From: Limimaricola litoreus
GTDB lineage: Bacteria; Pseudomonadota; Alphaproteobacteria; Rhodobacterales; Rhodobacteraceae
Direction of reading: 5' to 3'
Assembly (NCBI RefSeq): GCF_024159025.1
Contig: NZ_JAMYXC010000301.1
Coordinates: forward strand, 1 to 44,912
Length of the DNA stretch: 44,912 bases
In this document: positions 12,358-21,464 of the stretch, piece after piece
How positions within the stretch are numbered: the first letter of the stretch is position 1
How the letters are laid out: every line of letters starts with the position of its first letter
Notes under the pieces: generated by a model
Told to the model about the DNA's origin: nothing
The model's input: only the letters and a program-made list of their open reading frames with translations
Database searches by the model: none
Program-made: the position numbers and the translations under genes

Positions 12358-12627
12358 CGTGTGATCTCCTGTCATGCGCTGCCCACGAAACTGTGGCAGC
12401 CCGGCTTGGTCAGTGTCGCATCGAGAGAACTGCAGCCAGTGACGGAGAACAGTGGTCGAGGGAATAACGTTCGCAAGGGGGCGTATGCGCTCGGACGTGC
12501 ACAAAGGCAAGACAATTCGGTGCGGCAGGGCAGGGCGGCGGATCCCCGCCCATGCCCATGCCTTGCCCCGCGATGTGCCGAACGGCGCGGCATGGGACGG
12601 GCGGGAATCACCTCGCCCGCAGTCTCC

Positions 12628-14283
12628 TCAGCGGGTGAACTTCTTGAACTTGACCCTCTTGGGCTCCAGCGCATCGGCCCCGAGGCGGCGCTTCTTGTCC
12701 TCCTCGTAATCCTCGAAGTTGCCCTGGAACCACTCGACATGCGCCTCGCCTTCGAAGGCGAGGATATGGGTGCAGATCCGGTCGAGGAAGAAGCGGTCGT
12801 GGCTGATCACCACCGCGCAGCCCGCGAAATCGACGAGCGCGTCTTCGAGCGCGCGCAGCGTCTCGACGTCGAGGTCGTTGGTCGGCTCGTCGAGCAGCAG
12901 CACGTTGCCGCCGTCCTTGAGCAGCCGCGCCATGTGCACGCGGTTGCGCTCGCCGCCCGACAGCAGGCTGACCTTCTTCTGCTGGTCGCCGCCCTTGAAG
13001 TTGAAGGCGCCGCAATAGGCGCGGGAGTTCATCGAGGCGTCGCCCAGCTCGATCACCTCCGCGCCGCCCGAGATCGCCTCCCAAACGGTGGCGTCGGGCT
13101 CGAGGTCGTCGCGGCTCTGGTCGACGTAGGAGAGCTTCACCGTGTCGCCGAACTCGATTCGGCCCTCGTCGGGCTGCTCCTGCCCGGTGAGCATCTTGAA
13201 CAGCGTCGACTTGCCCGCGCCGTTGGGGCCGATCACGCCGACGATGCCGCCCGGCGGCAGCGAGAACTCCAGATCCTCGATCAGGAGCTTGTCGCCCATC
13301 GCCTTCTTGAGGCCTTCGACCTCGATCACCTTGCCGCCCAGACGCGGGCCGTTGGGGATGACGATCTGGGCCTTGCCGACGCGCTCGCGCTCGGACTGGC
13401 TTGCCAGCTCCTCATAGGCCGCGATCCGGGCCTTGGATTTGGCCTGCCGTGCCTTCTGGCCCTGCCGCATCCACTCGAGCTCGCGCTGCAGCGTGTTCTG
13501 CTTGGACTTGTCCTCGCGGCTTTCCTGCTCCAGCCGTTTGGCCTTCTGCTCCAGCCAGCTGGAATAATTGCCCTCGTAGGGGATGCCCCGACCGCGGTCG
13601 AGCTCGAGGATCCAGGAGGTGATATCATCGAGGAAGTAGCGGTCGTGGGTGACGACGAGGATCGTGCCCTTGTACTCGATCAGGTGGTTTTGCAGCCAGG
13701 CAATGGTCTCGGCGTCGAGGTGGTTGGTCGGCTCGTCAAGGAGCAGCATGTCGGGCGCTTCGAGCAGGAGCTTGCACAGCGCCACGCGGCGCGCCTCGCC
13801 GCCCGAAAGGGTGGAGACGTCGGCATCGTCGGGCGGGCAGCGCAGCGCCTCCATCGCGACGTCGATCTGCGCGTCGAGATCCCACAGGTTCTGCGCGTCG
13901 ATGTCGTCCTGCAGCTTGGCCATCTCCTCGGCGGTCTCGTCCGAGTAGTTCATCGCCAGCTCGTTGTAGCGCTCCAGCACCGCCTGCTTTTCGGCGACGC
14001 CGAGCATGACGTTTTCGCGCACGGTCTTGGTCTCGTCGAGCTTGGGCTCCTGGGGCAGGTAGCCCACGCGCGCGCCCTCGGCGGCCCAGGCCTCGCCCTG
14101 GAAATCCTTGTCGATGCCGGCCATGATCTTGAGCAGGGTGGATTTACCAGCGCCGTTGACGCCGACCACGCCGATCTTCACGCCGGGCAGGAAGTTCAGC
14201 CGGATGTTCTCGAATGTCTTCTTGCCGCCGGGATAGGTCTTGGACACCCCATCCATGTGATAGACGTACTGGTAGCTGGCCAT
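12628..14283 (-). CDS. ettA: energy-dependent translational throttle protein EttA (ABC-F)
   Basis: 551 residues. Two ABC cassettes: Walker [10 protein letters not shown] at 41-49, signature LSGGE at 159-163, and [10 protein letters not shown] at 181-190 in the first; [17 protein letters not shown] and [10 protein letters not shown] in the second. Between Walker A and the signature of cassette 1 is the extra 'arm' (about 95-140). The linker between cassettes is highly charged. This is the ABC-F/EttA layout, and there are no membrane segments. EttA binds the ribosomal E site and gates entry into elongation according to ATP/ADP. The start at 14283 ([10 protein letters not shown]) has AGGAGTT upstream. 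It is divergent from the AI-2E-family gene. Confidence 0.95.
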   Translation of the reverse strand: MASYQYVYHMDGVSKTYPGGKKTFENIRLNFLPGVKIGVVGVNGAGKSTLLKIMAGIDKDFQGEAWAAEGARVGYLPQEPKLDETKTVRENVMLGVAEKQAVLERYNELAMNYSDETAEEMAKLQDDIDAQNLWDLDAQIDVAMEALRCPPDDADVSTLSGGEARRVALCKLLLEAPDMLLLDEPTNHLDAETIAWLQNHLIEYKGTILVVTHDRYFLDDITSWILELDRGRGIPYEGNYSSWLEQKAKRLEQESREDKSKQNTLQRELEWMRQGQKARQAKSKARIAAYEELASQSERERVGKAQIVIPNGPRLGGKVIEVEGLKKAMGDKLLIEDLEFSLPPGGIVGVIGPNGAGKSTLFKMLTGQEQPDEGRIEFGDTVKLSYVDQSRDDLEPDATVWEAISGGAEVIELGDASMNSRAYCGAFNFKGGDQQKKVSLLSGGERNRVHMARLLKDGGNVLLLDEPTNDLDVETLRALEDALVDFAGCAVVISHDRFFLDRICTHILAFEGEAHVEWFQGNFEDYEEDKKRRLGADALEPKRVKFKKFTR

Positions 14284-14410
14284 CGGGGAACTCCTGTCTG
14301 CGATCGGCCCCCTCATACGCGTGGCGACGCTGCGTAGCAATCGGGGCCCATGCGGAACCGCCCTTCGCGCGCTGACGTTGGACGGCATTGCGCATGAAGG
14401 AGCATCTGCG

Positions 14411-15619
14411 GTGGCGAACAGCGATACGCGCGGCGTGGCCGTGCCGGATGACGACGCGCCCCGAGACCCCTATCTCGACCACACCGAGCAGGGGCTGTCG
14501 GAGCTGCGCAAGATCCGCCGCCTGATGCTGTGCACCTTTCTTCTGGCGATGTTCACCGCGACCTATTTCGCCCGCGACGTGCTCTTGCCGATCGTCCTGG
14601 CGCTCCTGTTGACGCTGACCCTGCGCCCTGCGGTGCGCGGGTTGCAGCGCATCGGCATCCCGCCGGGGATCAGCGCGGTGCTCCTGATGCTGGCGATCGG
14701 GCTGGCCTTTGCCATCGCGGGGTATTTCCTCTCGGGGCCGATCGGTGAGATGGCAGCGCGCGCCCCGCAGATCGGCACGGAGGTGCAGGTCAAGCTCGCC
14801 GGGCTGATGGACCGGCTCGCCTCGATCCGCGAGGTCGGCGAACAGGTGACCGAGATGGCCGACGCCGCCGGCGCCACGGACGAGAAGATGGAGGTGGTGG
14901 TCGACCAGTCCGGCCCGATCCCCTCGGCGGTGGGCAGCGTTGCCTCGATCGGCTCGTCTCTCGTCGCGGCGATGATCCTGACGCTGTTCCTGCTCGCCTC
15001 GGGCGATTTCTACCACCGCCGCATCGTCGAAGCCTCGCCCAAGCTGCACGACAAGAAGCGCGCGCTGACCATCGTGCGCGACGTGGAAAAGCAGATCTCG
15101 CGCTATCTCGGCGCGATCACCGTGATCAACGCGGGCCTCGGCCTCGCGATCGGCACGGCGCTGTGGATCATCGGCCTGCCGATGCCGCATGTCTGGGGCA
15201 CGCTGGCCTTCCTCTTGAACTTCATGCCCTTCATCGGCGCGATCATCGGCACCGCCGCCGCGGGCGCCTTTGCGCTGGTGAGCTTCGACAGCGTGCCTTA
15301 CGCGCTTCTGGTGCCGCTGGCCTATTTCTCGCTCACCGCGATCGAGGGCAACTTCGTCACCCCGATGCTGGTCGGGCGCAGGCTGGAGCTCAACATCGTT
15401 TCGGTCTTCGTCACGGTGGCCTTCTGGATCTGGCTGTGGGGCGTGCCCGGCGCGGTGCTGGCGGTGCCCTTCCTCGTGGTGGTCAAGGCGGTCTGTGACC
15501 ATATCCCCTCGCTCAGGGCCTTCGGCTCCTTCCTGTCGGGCGACCCGGCGGCCAAGGCCGACGACAGCGAAAGCGACCGGCAGGACAAGAAGGAGAAACC
15601 CGCGGCCAGGCCCGCCTGA
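14411..15619 (+). CDS. AI-2E family transporter (PF01594-type permease)
   Basis: 402 residues from GTG at 14411, which has AAGGAG 8 nt upstream. Two or three hydrophobic segments near the N-terminus, then an amphipathic charged region (about 120-190), then five or so more hydrophobic segments including [20 protein letters not shown] and [17 protein letters not shown], the conserved C-terminal signature of the AI-2E/PerM family. Members include the putative autoinducer-2 exporter TqsA and a Na+/H+ antiporter; the substrate here is unknown. The tail is acidic and lysine-rich ([13 protein letters not shown]). The frame is open to 14321, but that extension has no SD. Confidence 0.88.
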   Translation: MANSDTRGVAVPDDDAPRDPYLDHTEQGLSELRKIRRLMLCTFLLAMFTATYFARDVLLPIVLALLLTLTLRPAVRGLQRIGIPPGISAVLLMLAIGLAFAIAGYFLSGPIGEMAARAPQIGTEVQVKLAGLMDRLASIREVGEQVTEMADAAGATDEKMEVVVDQSGPIPSAVGSVASIGSSLVAAMILTLFLLASGDFYHRRIVEASPKLHDKKRALTIVRDVEKQISRYLGAITVINAGLGLAIGTALWIIGLPMPHVWGTLAFLLNFMPFIGAIIGTAAAGAFALVSFDSVPYALLVPLAYFSLTAIEGNFVTPMLVGRRLELNIVSVFVTVAFWIWLWGVPGAVLAVPFLVVVKAVCDHIPSLRAFGSFLSGDPAAKADDSESDRQDKKEKPAARPA

Positions 15620-15626
15620 GGCCGGT

Positions 15627-15655
15627 TTGACACCGGGCGAAGCCCCGGCATAGGC
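15627..15655 (+). promoter_or_regulatory. candidate promoter for the aldo-keto reductase gene
   Basis: TTGACA at 15627-15632 is followed after 17 nt by ATAGGC (15650-15655). It would start transcription about 45 bp before the ATG at 15709. The -35 is perfect and the -10 is weak. Confidence 0.4.
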
Positions 15656-15708
15656 TCCGGCCCGATGCCGGGGGCGGGAACGGTCTCGGCCAAGAGGAGA
15701 TCCTTCGC

Positions 15709-16743
15709 ATGAGCTATACCCCTGCCGCCGACCGCTACGAGCGGATGGCCTATCGCCGCTGTGGCCGCTCCGGCCTCAAGCTGCCCGCCGTCAGCCTCGG
15801 GCTGTGGCACAATTTCGGCGACGACACGCCGCACCAGACCAAGCGCGACATCTGCCGCACCGCCTTCGACCACGGCATCACGCATTTCGACCTCGCCAAC
15901 AACTACGGCCCCGAGCCGGGCGCGGCCGAGACCGCTTTCGGAGAGATCCTGCGCACCGATTTCGCGGGCTACCGCGACGAGCTGATCATCTCCTCCAAGG
16001 CGGGCTACGACATGTGGCCCGGCCCCTACGGCGAATGGGGCAGCCGCAAGTATCTCATCGCGTCGTGCGACCAGTCGCTCGAGCGGATGGGGCTCGACTA
16101 CGTCGACATCTTCTACAGCCACCGCTTCGACCCCGACACCCCGCTCGAGGAGACGATGGGCGCGCTAGATCACATCGTGCGCTCGGGCCGCGCGCTCTAT
16201 GTCGGCATCTCCTCCTACAATTCCGAGCGCACCCGCGAGGCAGCGGCGATCCTCAGGGATCTCGGCACGCCCTGCCTGATCCACCAGCCGAGCTACAACA
16301 TGCTCAACCGCTGGGTCGAGCGCGACGGGCTCAAGGACACGCTGACCGAGCTCGGCATCGGCTCCATCGCCTTCACCCCGCTGGCGCAGGGCATGCTGAC
16401 CAGGAAATATCTCGGCGGCATCCCCGAGGACAGCCGCGCGGCGCAGGACAAGTCGCTCTTTCCCTCGATGCTGAGCGAGAAGGCGATCGGCAACATCCGC
16501 AAGCTCAACGAGATCGCCGAAGGCCGCGGCCAGACGCTGGCGCAGATGGCCATCGCCTGGGTGCTGCGGGGCGGCGGCATCACCACCGCGCTGATCGGCG
16601 CCTCGAAGCCCTCCCAGGTCATCGATTGCGTCGGCGCGGTGGGCAACCTCGAATTCACCGATGACGAGCTGAAGCAGATCGACCAATACGCCGACGAGGA
16701 GCAGATCAACCTCTGGGCCAGCTCGGCCGAAATCGACGGCTGA
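15709..16743 (+). CDS. aldo/keto reductase, YghZ (L-glyceraldehyde 3-phosphate reductase)-like
   Basis: 344 residues. The catalytic tetrad of the AKR superfamily is visible: D61, Y66 (FDLANNYGPEPG), K97 (ISSKAGY) and H138 (FYSHRFD). The inserted segment after K97 (DMWPGPYGEWGSRKYL) and the SYNMLNRWVE stretch are typical of the AKR14/YghZ group, which reduces L-glyceraldehyde 3-phosphate and methylglyoxal with NADPH. The C-terminal cofactor-binding run ITTALIGASKPSQV is present. Cytosolic. The start ATG at 15709 follows AGGAGA. A 14-bp perfect hairpin directly after the stop separates it from the next gene. The precise substrate is not certain. Confidence 0.92.
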   Translation: MSYTPAADRYERMAYRRCGRSGLKLPAVSLGLWHNFGDDTPHQTKRDICRTAFDHGITHFDLANNYGPEPGAAETAFGEILRTDFAGYRDELIISSKAGYDMWPGPYGEWGSRKYLIASCDQSLERMGLDYVDIFYSHRFDPDTPLEETMGALDHIVRSGRALYVGISSYNSERTREAAAILRDLGTPCLIHQPSYNMLNRWVERDGLKDTLTELGIGSIAFTPLAQGMLTRKYLGGIPEDSRAAQDKSLFPSMLSEKAIGNIRKLNEIAEGRGQTLAQMAIAWVLRGGGITTALIGASKPSQVIDCVGAVGNLEFTDDELKQIDQYADEEQINLWASSAEIDG

Positions 16744-16751
16744 GCCGGAAG

Positions 16752-16785
16752 GGGCGGGGCGCGATGCCATGATCGCGCCCCGCCC
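16752..16785 (+). terminator. terminator-like hairpin after the aldo-keto reductase gene
   Basis: A perfect 14-bp stem (16752-16765 with 16772-16785) with a 6-nt loop lies 8 bp beyond the stop. It is followed by TCGACCTACTCG, so the T-run is poor. Its strength suggests termination or 3' end protection. Confidence 0.55.
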
Positions 16786-16851
16786 TCGACCTACTCGTGG
16801 CGTCTGGGCCGGGCAGGGTGGGCGGAATCGCACCAGCTTCGGAGCCCCGCC

Positions 16852-17307
16852 ATGGACGATCTGCCGCTGATCCTCGCCGCGCCGCTGATGGCGGCGATGA
16901 TCTGGACCGACCTGCGCCACATGCGCATCTCCAACACGCTCGTCGGTGCCGTGGCGCTTTTGGGTCTCGGCTGCGCTCTGGCCGGGCTGATGCCCGATCT
17001 GGCGCCCCGGCTGATCGCGGGCGGGGCGGTGTTCCTTGCCGGTCTGGCGCTCTTTGCCATGGGGGTGATGGGTGGCGGCGACGTGAAGATGCTCGCCGTT
17101 CTGGTGCCGCTGGTGCCGCCCGCGGCGCTGCCCGATTTCGCGATGCTGCTTTCGGCCACGATGCTGGCGGGCGCGCTGCTGCTGATGGGGGTGCGCCGTA
17201 TCGCGGGCGGGCCGGAGTCGCAGTGGGAAAGCCTGCGCGCGCGCGGGCGCTACCCGCTCGGCCTGTCGATCGCCGCGGCGGCGATGATCCTGCCGCTGGG
17301 GCTCTGA
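16852..17307 (+). CDS. A24-family prepilin peptidase (CpaA/TadV type)
   Basis: 151 residues, the short form without the N-terminal methylase domain. Both catalytic aspartates are in the right motifs: D20 (TDLRHMRISN) and D77 (GGGDVK). About five hydrophobic helices. The family cleaves the leader peptide of Flp/type IV prepilins at the inner membrane. No pilin, cpa/tad or other pilus gene is present in the window, so its substrates are encoded elsewhere. ATG at 16852 has GGAG 7 nt upstream. A weak 6-bp hairpin followed by CTTTCCCC (17320-17345) lies between it and the nitroreductase gene. Confidence 0.85.
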   Translation: MDDLPLILAAPLMAAMIWTDLRHMRISNTLVGAVALLGLGCALAGLMPDLAPRLIAGGAVFLAGLALFAMGVMGGGDVKMLAVLVPLVPPAALPDFAMLLSATMLAGALLLMGVRRIAGGPESQWESLRARGRYPLGLSIAAAAMILPLGL

Positions 17308-17401
17308 ACGGGAAACTGAACGGGGGGATCGGAGCCCCGTCTTTCCCCGGCCCGCGATCTGCGGCAGGAAGGGCGCGATTGCCATTCCCGCCGGAGACGA
17401 C

Positions 17402-17980
17402 ATGCCCGCACCCAACCCCCAGGCGCTCGACTTCCTGCTGACGCGCCGCTCCCGCCCCGCCAAGACCCTGACCGCGCCGGCCCCTTCGCGCGAAGAACTG
17501 CGCCCGCTGCTCACCGCCGCGCTGCGCGTGCCCGATCACGGCAAGCTGGAGCCCTGGCGGCTCATCGTGCTCGAAAAGCCCGCGCTGGCGCGGCTGGCCG
17601 GGCTGGCGGGCGCGCGGGCCGAGGCGCTGGGCCTTGATGCGGCCAAGCGCGACAAGGCCGTGGCGCAGTTCCGCGACGCCGATCTCGCGGTCGCGGTGAT
17701 CTCGTCGCCGAAGGCCTCGGACAAGGTGCCCCGGATCGAGCAGATCCACTCCGCCGCCTGCGTCTGCCTGTCGCTCCTGAACGCCGCGCTGGCGTCGGGC
17801 TGGGGTGCGAACTGGCTCTCGGGCTGGGCCAGCCATGACGCGGAGTTCTGCCGCGAGGGGCTTGGACTGAAGGACGGTGAAAGCGTCGCGGGCTTCATCC
17901 ATATCGGCACCGAGACCAAGCCCGCGCCCGAGCGTCCCCGCCCGGAGGTGGATGCCCTGACCGAGTGGCGCGAGGCATGA
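17402..17980 (+). CDS. nitroreductase family protein, YdjA-like
   Basis: 192 residues, the short single-domain form. The FMN-phosphate-binding motif RRS (15-17) is followed by RVPDHGKLEPWR (42-53), the variant of the family's P-H-x-x-x-P-W motif found in the YdjA group. The C-terminal GWGANWLSGWASH and GFIHIGT are also family-typical. Expected to be an FMN-dependent NAD(P)H oxidoreductase working as a dimer in the cytoplasm; the natural substrate is unknown. Its stop overlaps the start of the next gene (ATGA), so the two are translated together. Confidence 0.88.
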   Translation: MPAPNPQALDFLLTRRSRPAKTLTAPAPSREELRPLLTAALRVPDHGKLEPWRLIVLEKPALARLAGLAGARAEALGLDAAKRDKAVAQFRDADLAVAVISSPKASDKVPRIEQIHSAACVCLSLLNAALASGWGANWLSGWASHDAEFCREGLGLKDGESVAGFIHIGTETKPAPERPRPEVDALTEWREA

Positions 17981-18681
17981 TCCTGACGGATTTCGCCCGC
18001 GCTCTGGCGCAGATGGTCGATCCGCGCTTTCGCCGGGTGCTGTGGCTCGGCATCGGGCTGTCGGCAGGACTTCTGGTCGCGCTCTACGCGGGGCTTCTGG
18101 CGCTGGTCGGGGTGTTTGCGCCCGAGCATGTGACGCTGCCGCTCATCGGCGAGGTCGCATGGATCGACGATGCGCTGGGCTGGGGGTCGCTCCTGCTGAT
18201 GCTCGGCCTGTCGGTGATCCTGATGCTGCCCGTGGCCTCGATGATGAGCGGCTTCTTTCTCGAAGAGGTGGCCGATGCGGTCGAGGCGAAGCATTACCCC
18301 GGCCTGCCGCCCGCGCGATCCGTGCCACTGGCCGACCAGATCCGCGACACCTTCGCCTTTCTCGCGGTGCTGGTGCTGGGCAACATCGCGGCCTTCGCCG
18401 CGAGCCTCGCCTTTCCGCCCGCCGCCCCCTTCCTGTTCTACGGGGTCAACGGCTGGCTTCTGGGCCGGGAATATTTCCAGGTCGCGGCGATGCGGCGCGA
18501 GGGGCGGGTCGGGGCGCGGACGATGCGCAAGCGTCATCCGCTGCGGATCTGGGGGGCGGGCTGCCTGATGGCGCTGCCGCTGACGGTGCCGGTGGTGAAC
18601 CTGCTGGTGCCGGTGCTGGGGGCGGCGACCTTCACCCATCTCTACCACCGGCTGGCGCGGCGGCGGGCGGCTACTCGCTGA
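17977..18681 (+). CDS. EI24/CysZ-like integral membrane protein
   Basis: 234 residues from ATG at 17977, which overlaps the previous stop by 4 bases. Four to six hydrophobic segments. The loop MMSGFFLEEVADAVEAKHYPGLPPA and the YGVNGWLLGREYFQ region are typical of the EI24 (PF07264) family, which includes the sulfate permease CysZ. No cys genes are nearby, so a sulfate role is not supported by context. Its 3' end overlaps the convergent DUF1467 gene by 11 bp. Confidence 0.8.
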   Translation: MILTDFARALAQMVDPRFRRVLWLGIGLSAGLLVALYAGLLALVGVFAPEHVTLPLIGEVAWIDDALGWGSLLLMLGLSVILMLPVASMMSGFFLEEVADAVEAKHYPGLPPARSVPLADQIRDTFAFLAVLVLGNIAAFAASLAFPPAAPFLFYGVNGWLLGREYFQVAAMRREGRVGARTMRKRHPLRIWGAGCLMALPLTVPVVNLLVPVLGAATFTHLYHRLARRRAATR

Positions 18682-18964
18682 CCAGCGGGCCGTTGGCGGG
18701 GGCCATGCGGTCGAACACATCGATGTCGCGCACGGTGACACCGCCCCACAGGATGAAGGCCGAAAGCGCGGCCCAGATCGGGATGGCCCAGAGCGAGGTG
18801 ACCTTCACCTTGCGGCCGAGCTTGAAGTCGGCAGGGGCGGAGGCATGGGTGCCGGGCACCGTCTCGCCCGCGTCGCCCTGGGTCACCAGCCTGAGCGGCA
18901 GCACGACGAAGAACACCATGAACCATGTCACGGCAAAGAGCACGAGGGCGGCGGTGATGGTCAT
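18671..18964 (-). CDS. DUF1467 family small membrane protein
   Basis: 97 residues with two membrane helices: about 4-28 (ALVLFAVTWFMVFFVVLPLRL) and 57-76 (SLWAIPIWAALSAFILWGG). The first helix ending in FVVLPLRLVTQGD, the short loop with GxRKVKVT and the second helix fit the DUF1467 family of alphaproteobacteria. Function unknown. It starts 11 bp after the stop of the methylmalonyl-CoA epimerase gene on the same strand, so they form an operon. Confidence 0.8.
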   Translation of the reverse strand: MTITAALVLFAVTWFMVFFVVLPLRLVTQGDAGETVPGTHASAPADFKLGRKVKVTSLWAIPIWAALSAFILWGGVTVRDIDVFDRMAPANGPLVSE

Positions 18965-18975
18965 TTCGGGTCTCC

Positions 18976-19380
18976 TCAGACCTGTTCGATCTCGATCAGG
19001 CAGCCGTCGAAATCCTTGGGGTGCAAAAACAGCACCGGCTTGCCATGCGCGCCGGTCCTGGGGTTGCCGTCGCCCAGCACCCGCGCGCCCTCGGCCACCA
19101 GCCGGTCGCGCGCGGCGTGGATGTCCTCCACCTCGTAGCACAGGTGATGCATGCCCCCCGAGGGCGACTTGGCGAGAAACCCGGCGACGGGCGAGGCCTC
19201 GCCCAAAGGCTCCATCAGCTCGATCTTGCTGTTGGGCAGCTCCACGAAGACGACGCGGACCCCGTGATCGGGCAGGTCCTGCGGCGCGCTGACATGCGCG
19301 CCCAGAGGCCCCGCATAGCGCGCGGCGGCGGCATCGAGGTCGGGCACGACGATTGCGACGTGGTTGAGGCGGCCGATCAT
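18976..19380 (-). CDS. mce: methylmalonyl-CoA epimerase
   Basis: 134 residues, a vicinal-oxygen-chelate (glyoxalase I) fold made of two repeats. The start MIGRLNHVAIVVPDLDAA carries the first metal histidine (H7). SGGMHHLCYEVEDIHAA carries the second, and CLIEIEQ ends with the metal glutamate. LFLHPKDFDG is typical of the epimerase branch. It interconverts (2R)- and (2S)-methylmalonyl-CoA in propionyl-CoA catabolism. ATG at 19380 is preceded by AAGGGAG; the frame is open to 19473 but without an SD. Followed by the DUF1467 gene in the same operon. The mutase is not in this window. Confidence 0.9.
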   Translation of the reverse strand: MIGRLNHVAIVVPDLDAAAARYAGPLGAHVSAPQDLPDHGVRVVFVELPNSKIELMEPLGEASPVAGFLAKSPSGGMHHLCYEVEDIHAARDRLVAEGARVLGDGNPRTGAHGKPVLFLHPKDFDGCLIEIEQV

Positions 19381-19532
19381 GACGGGTCTCCCTTTGGCGT
19401 AGGGGCGATATGGCGGCCCGGGGCGGGCGGCGCAACCGCGCGGATCGTCGCGGCTTAAGACGGGATTTACCAACTCGGGCCAAGATGTGTCGCGGGGCCG
19501 GTTGGGCCCCGCCGATCTCTCAGGAGGCCCCG

Positions 19533-20249
19533 ATGCCCATCAACGTCGCCTTTCCCGGCGCCCGTGCGCCCACCGTGGACCGCCCCCTGATGGGGATGAC
19601 CGTGCTGCTGGTCGAGGACAGCCGCTTCGCCTGCGAAGCGATGCGCCTGTTGTGCCTGCGCTCGGGCGCGCGGATCCGCCGGGCCGACAGCCTGCACAAC
19701 GCGCGACGCCACCTACGGGTCTACCGGCCCGATACGGTGATCGTCGACCTGGGCCTGCCGGACGGATCGGGGATCGAGCTGATCGTCGAGCTGGCGCAGG
19801 CCACACCGCGCATCGACATCCTGCTCGCCACCTCGGGCGACCCTGACGGGGCGCATCCGGCGGTCGCGGCGGGGGCGGACGGCTTCATCGCCAAGCCCAT
19901 CGCCCGGCTCGACGAGTTCCAGGCGGCGCTGCTGGCGCATGTGCCGACCGACCGGCAGCCCGGCGGGCCGCGGCTTTTGCCGCAGGAGGTGGTGGCCCCC
20001 GACCGCGTGGCCTTTCGCGACGACCTGTCGCTTGCCGCGCAGCTGATGCGCAGCGCCTGCCCCGCCGAGCGCGAGATCGTCTATATCGGGCAGTTTCTCG
20101 GCGGCGTGGCCCGAAGCGCGGGCGACGCGCCCTTGTGCGAGGCGGCCGAGGCGCTGGCCGCGGCGCGCGGGGAAAAGGGCTTCGGCCCGGCGCTCGCGCG
20201 GCTGTCGGCGCTGGTGGAGGAGCGGCTGGCCGAGCCCGCGCCGCTCTAG
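19533..20249 (+). CDS. response regulator with receiver domain and unrecognised C-terminal part
   Basis: 238 residues. The receiver domain (about 22-135) has the acidic pair E28/D29, phospho-acceptor D72 in VDLGLPDGSG, T100 and conserved K121. Residues about 140-238 are helical and Ala/Leu-rich. I see no helix-turn-helix, GGDEF, EAL or HxxKG histidine phosphotransfer motif there, so the output is unknown. No histidine kinase lies in the window. AGGAGG at 19522-19527 supports this start. The gene converges on the DUF1501 gene with a 4-bp overlap of stops. Confidence 0.85.
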   Translation: MPINVAFPGARAPTVDRPLMGMTVLLVEDSRFACEAMRLLCLRSGARIRRADSLHNARRHLRVYRPDTVIVDLGLPDGSGIELIVELAQATPRIDILLATSGDPDGAHPAVAAGADGFIAKPIARLDEFQAALLAHVPTDRQPGGPRLLPQEVVAPDRVAFRDDLSLAAQLMRSACPAEREIVYIGQFLGGVARSAGDAPLCEAAEALAAARGEKGFGPALARLSALVEERLAEPAPL

Positions 20250-21460
20250 CCCAGAAGCCCCGGATCGGCGCCCAGATCAAGCCCGGGGAACACCGCCGCC
20301 TCGATCACCGAGCGGTCGAGCCCGAACAGGCCGCGCATCACCCAGCCCGCATGGGCGCGCAGATCGCGGGTGGGCATGAGATCGCGCCGGTCGTAGAGCG
20401 CCGCTTCGGACAGGCCGGGCCAATCGCCCAGCACCCGCCCGCCGCGCAGCGCCCCGCCGGCATAGAGCATCGCGCCGCCGGTGCCGTGATCGGTCCCCTT
20501 GGTGCCGTTTTCGCGCGCGGTGCGGCCGAACTCGGTCATGCACAGCACGGCCGTCTTCTCCCAGGCGGGGCCGAGCCCGTCGCGCAGCGTCAGCAGCGTG
20601 TCGCCCAGCCGCTCCAGCGCGCGGCCGAGACTGGCCGACTGCCGCTCATGCGTGTCCCAGCCGTTGATCGAAAAGCTCGCGATGCGGCTGTCGCCGCGCA
20701 GCCGGGAGGCGGCGAAGCTGGCAAGGCGCACGTGATCGCCCTTGAGCGCCTCGCCCATTATCGGATCACCGGCGGTCTCGCCCATCATCGCATCCTCGGT
20801 CTCCGGCGCTTCGGCGGCGAGCGAATCGACGATGTCCATGGCCTGCATCATGGTGTCGCGAAACAGCGGATCCTCGTGGTTGACCAGTTCGAGCAGCCGC
20901 CGCCCCTGCGGCGTTAGCCGCAGCTGCGCCTCGGGCGCCCAGCGCGCCGCCGCGGCGCGGCCCGACAGGATCAGCATCTCCTCGCGGCCGATCGCATAGG
21001 CGGTTTCGGCCGCCAGCCCCGGCACCGTTTGCAGCATGCGGTTGAGCCAGCCTTCGCGGCCCGCCGTGCCGGGCGTGCCTGCCTCGAGCATGTCCTGCCC
21101 GTCGAAATGGCTGCGCTTGTCGCGGTAGGGCGTGGAGACGGCATGGACCGCGCCGAATTCGCCCGCGGCCCACATCGGCGCCAGCCGGTCGAGCGCCGGG
21201 TGCAGCCCGAAGAAGCCCGCGTCGATGGCGCCGGTCTCGGCCTCGCCCGCGAGCGTCGGGCGCAGGGCGCGCCACTCCGGGTCACCATAAGGGCGCACCA
21301 CGTCGAGCCCGTCCATCGCGCCGCGCAGCACGATCACCACCAGCCGGTTTTCCCAAGGGGCGCTGGCGAAGGCCATGGGCGTCAGCAGCGGGCTCGCGGC
21401 GGCCGAGCAGCCCAGCGCCAATCCGCCGCGCAGCAGGCCACGCCTGTCGATCCGGGTCAT
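20246..21460 (-). CDS. DUF1501 family exported protein
   Basis: 404 residues. The N-terminus MTRIDRRGLLRGGLALG with a hydrophobic stretch ending AFASA looks like a twin-arginine signal, so a folded, cofactor- or metal-bearing protein is probably exported. Family features visible: VVIVLRGAMDGLDVVRPYGDP near the mature N-terminus, NGWDTHERQ in the middle, and CMTEFGRTARENGTKGTDHGTGGAMLYAGG, a run of likely metal or active-site residues. DUF1501 proteins resemble the alkaline-phosphatase/sulfatase superfamily, and their substrate is unknown. The start is 4 bp after the DUF1800 stop, with GAGGAG inside the end of that gene: one operon. Confidence 0.9.
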   Translation of the reverse strand: MTRIDRRGLLRGGLALGCSAAASPLLTPMAFASAPWENRLVVIVLRGAMDGLDVVRPYGDPEWRALRPTLAGEAETGAIDAGFFGLHPALDRLAPMWAAGEFGAVHAVSTPYRDKRSHFDGQDMLEAGTPGTAGREGWLNRMLQTVPGLAAETAYAIGREEMLILSGRAAAARWAPEAQLRLTPQGRRLLELVNHEDPLFRDTMMQAMDIVDSLAAEAPETEDAMMGETAGDPIMGEALKGDHVRLASFAASRLRGDSRIASFSINGWDTHERQSASLGRALERLGDTLLTLRDGLGPAWEKTAVLCMTEFGRTARENGTKGTDHGTGGAMLYAGGALRGGRVLGDWPGLSEAALYDRRDLMPTRDLRAHAGWVMRGLFGLDRSVIEAAVFPGLDLGADPGLLG

Positions 21461-21464
21461 GCGG

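Noticed and set aside
12085-14337. 750-codon open frame opposite the cold-shock and ettA genes
   Set aside because: It covers two genes and their terminator without any domain; composition is that of a shadow frame.
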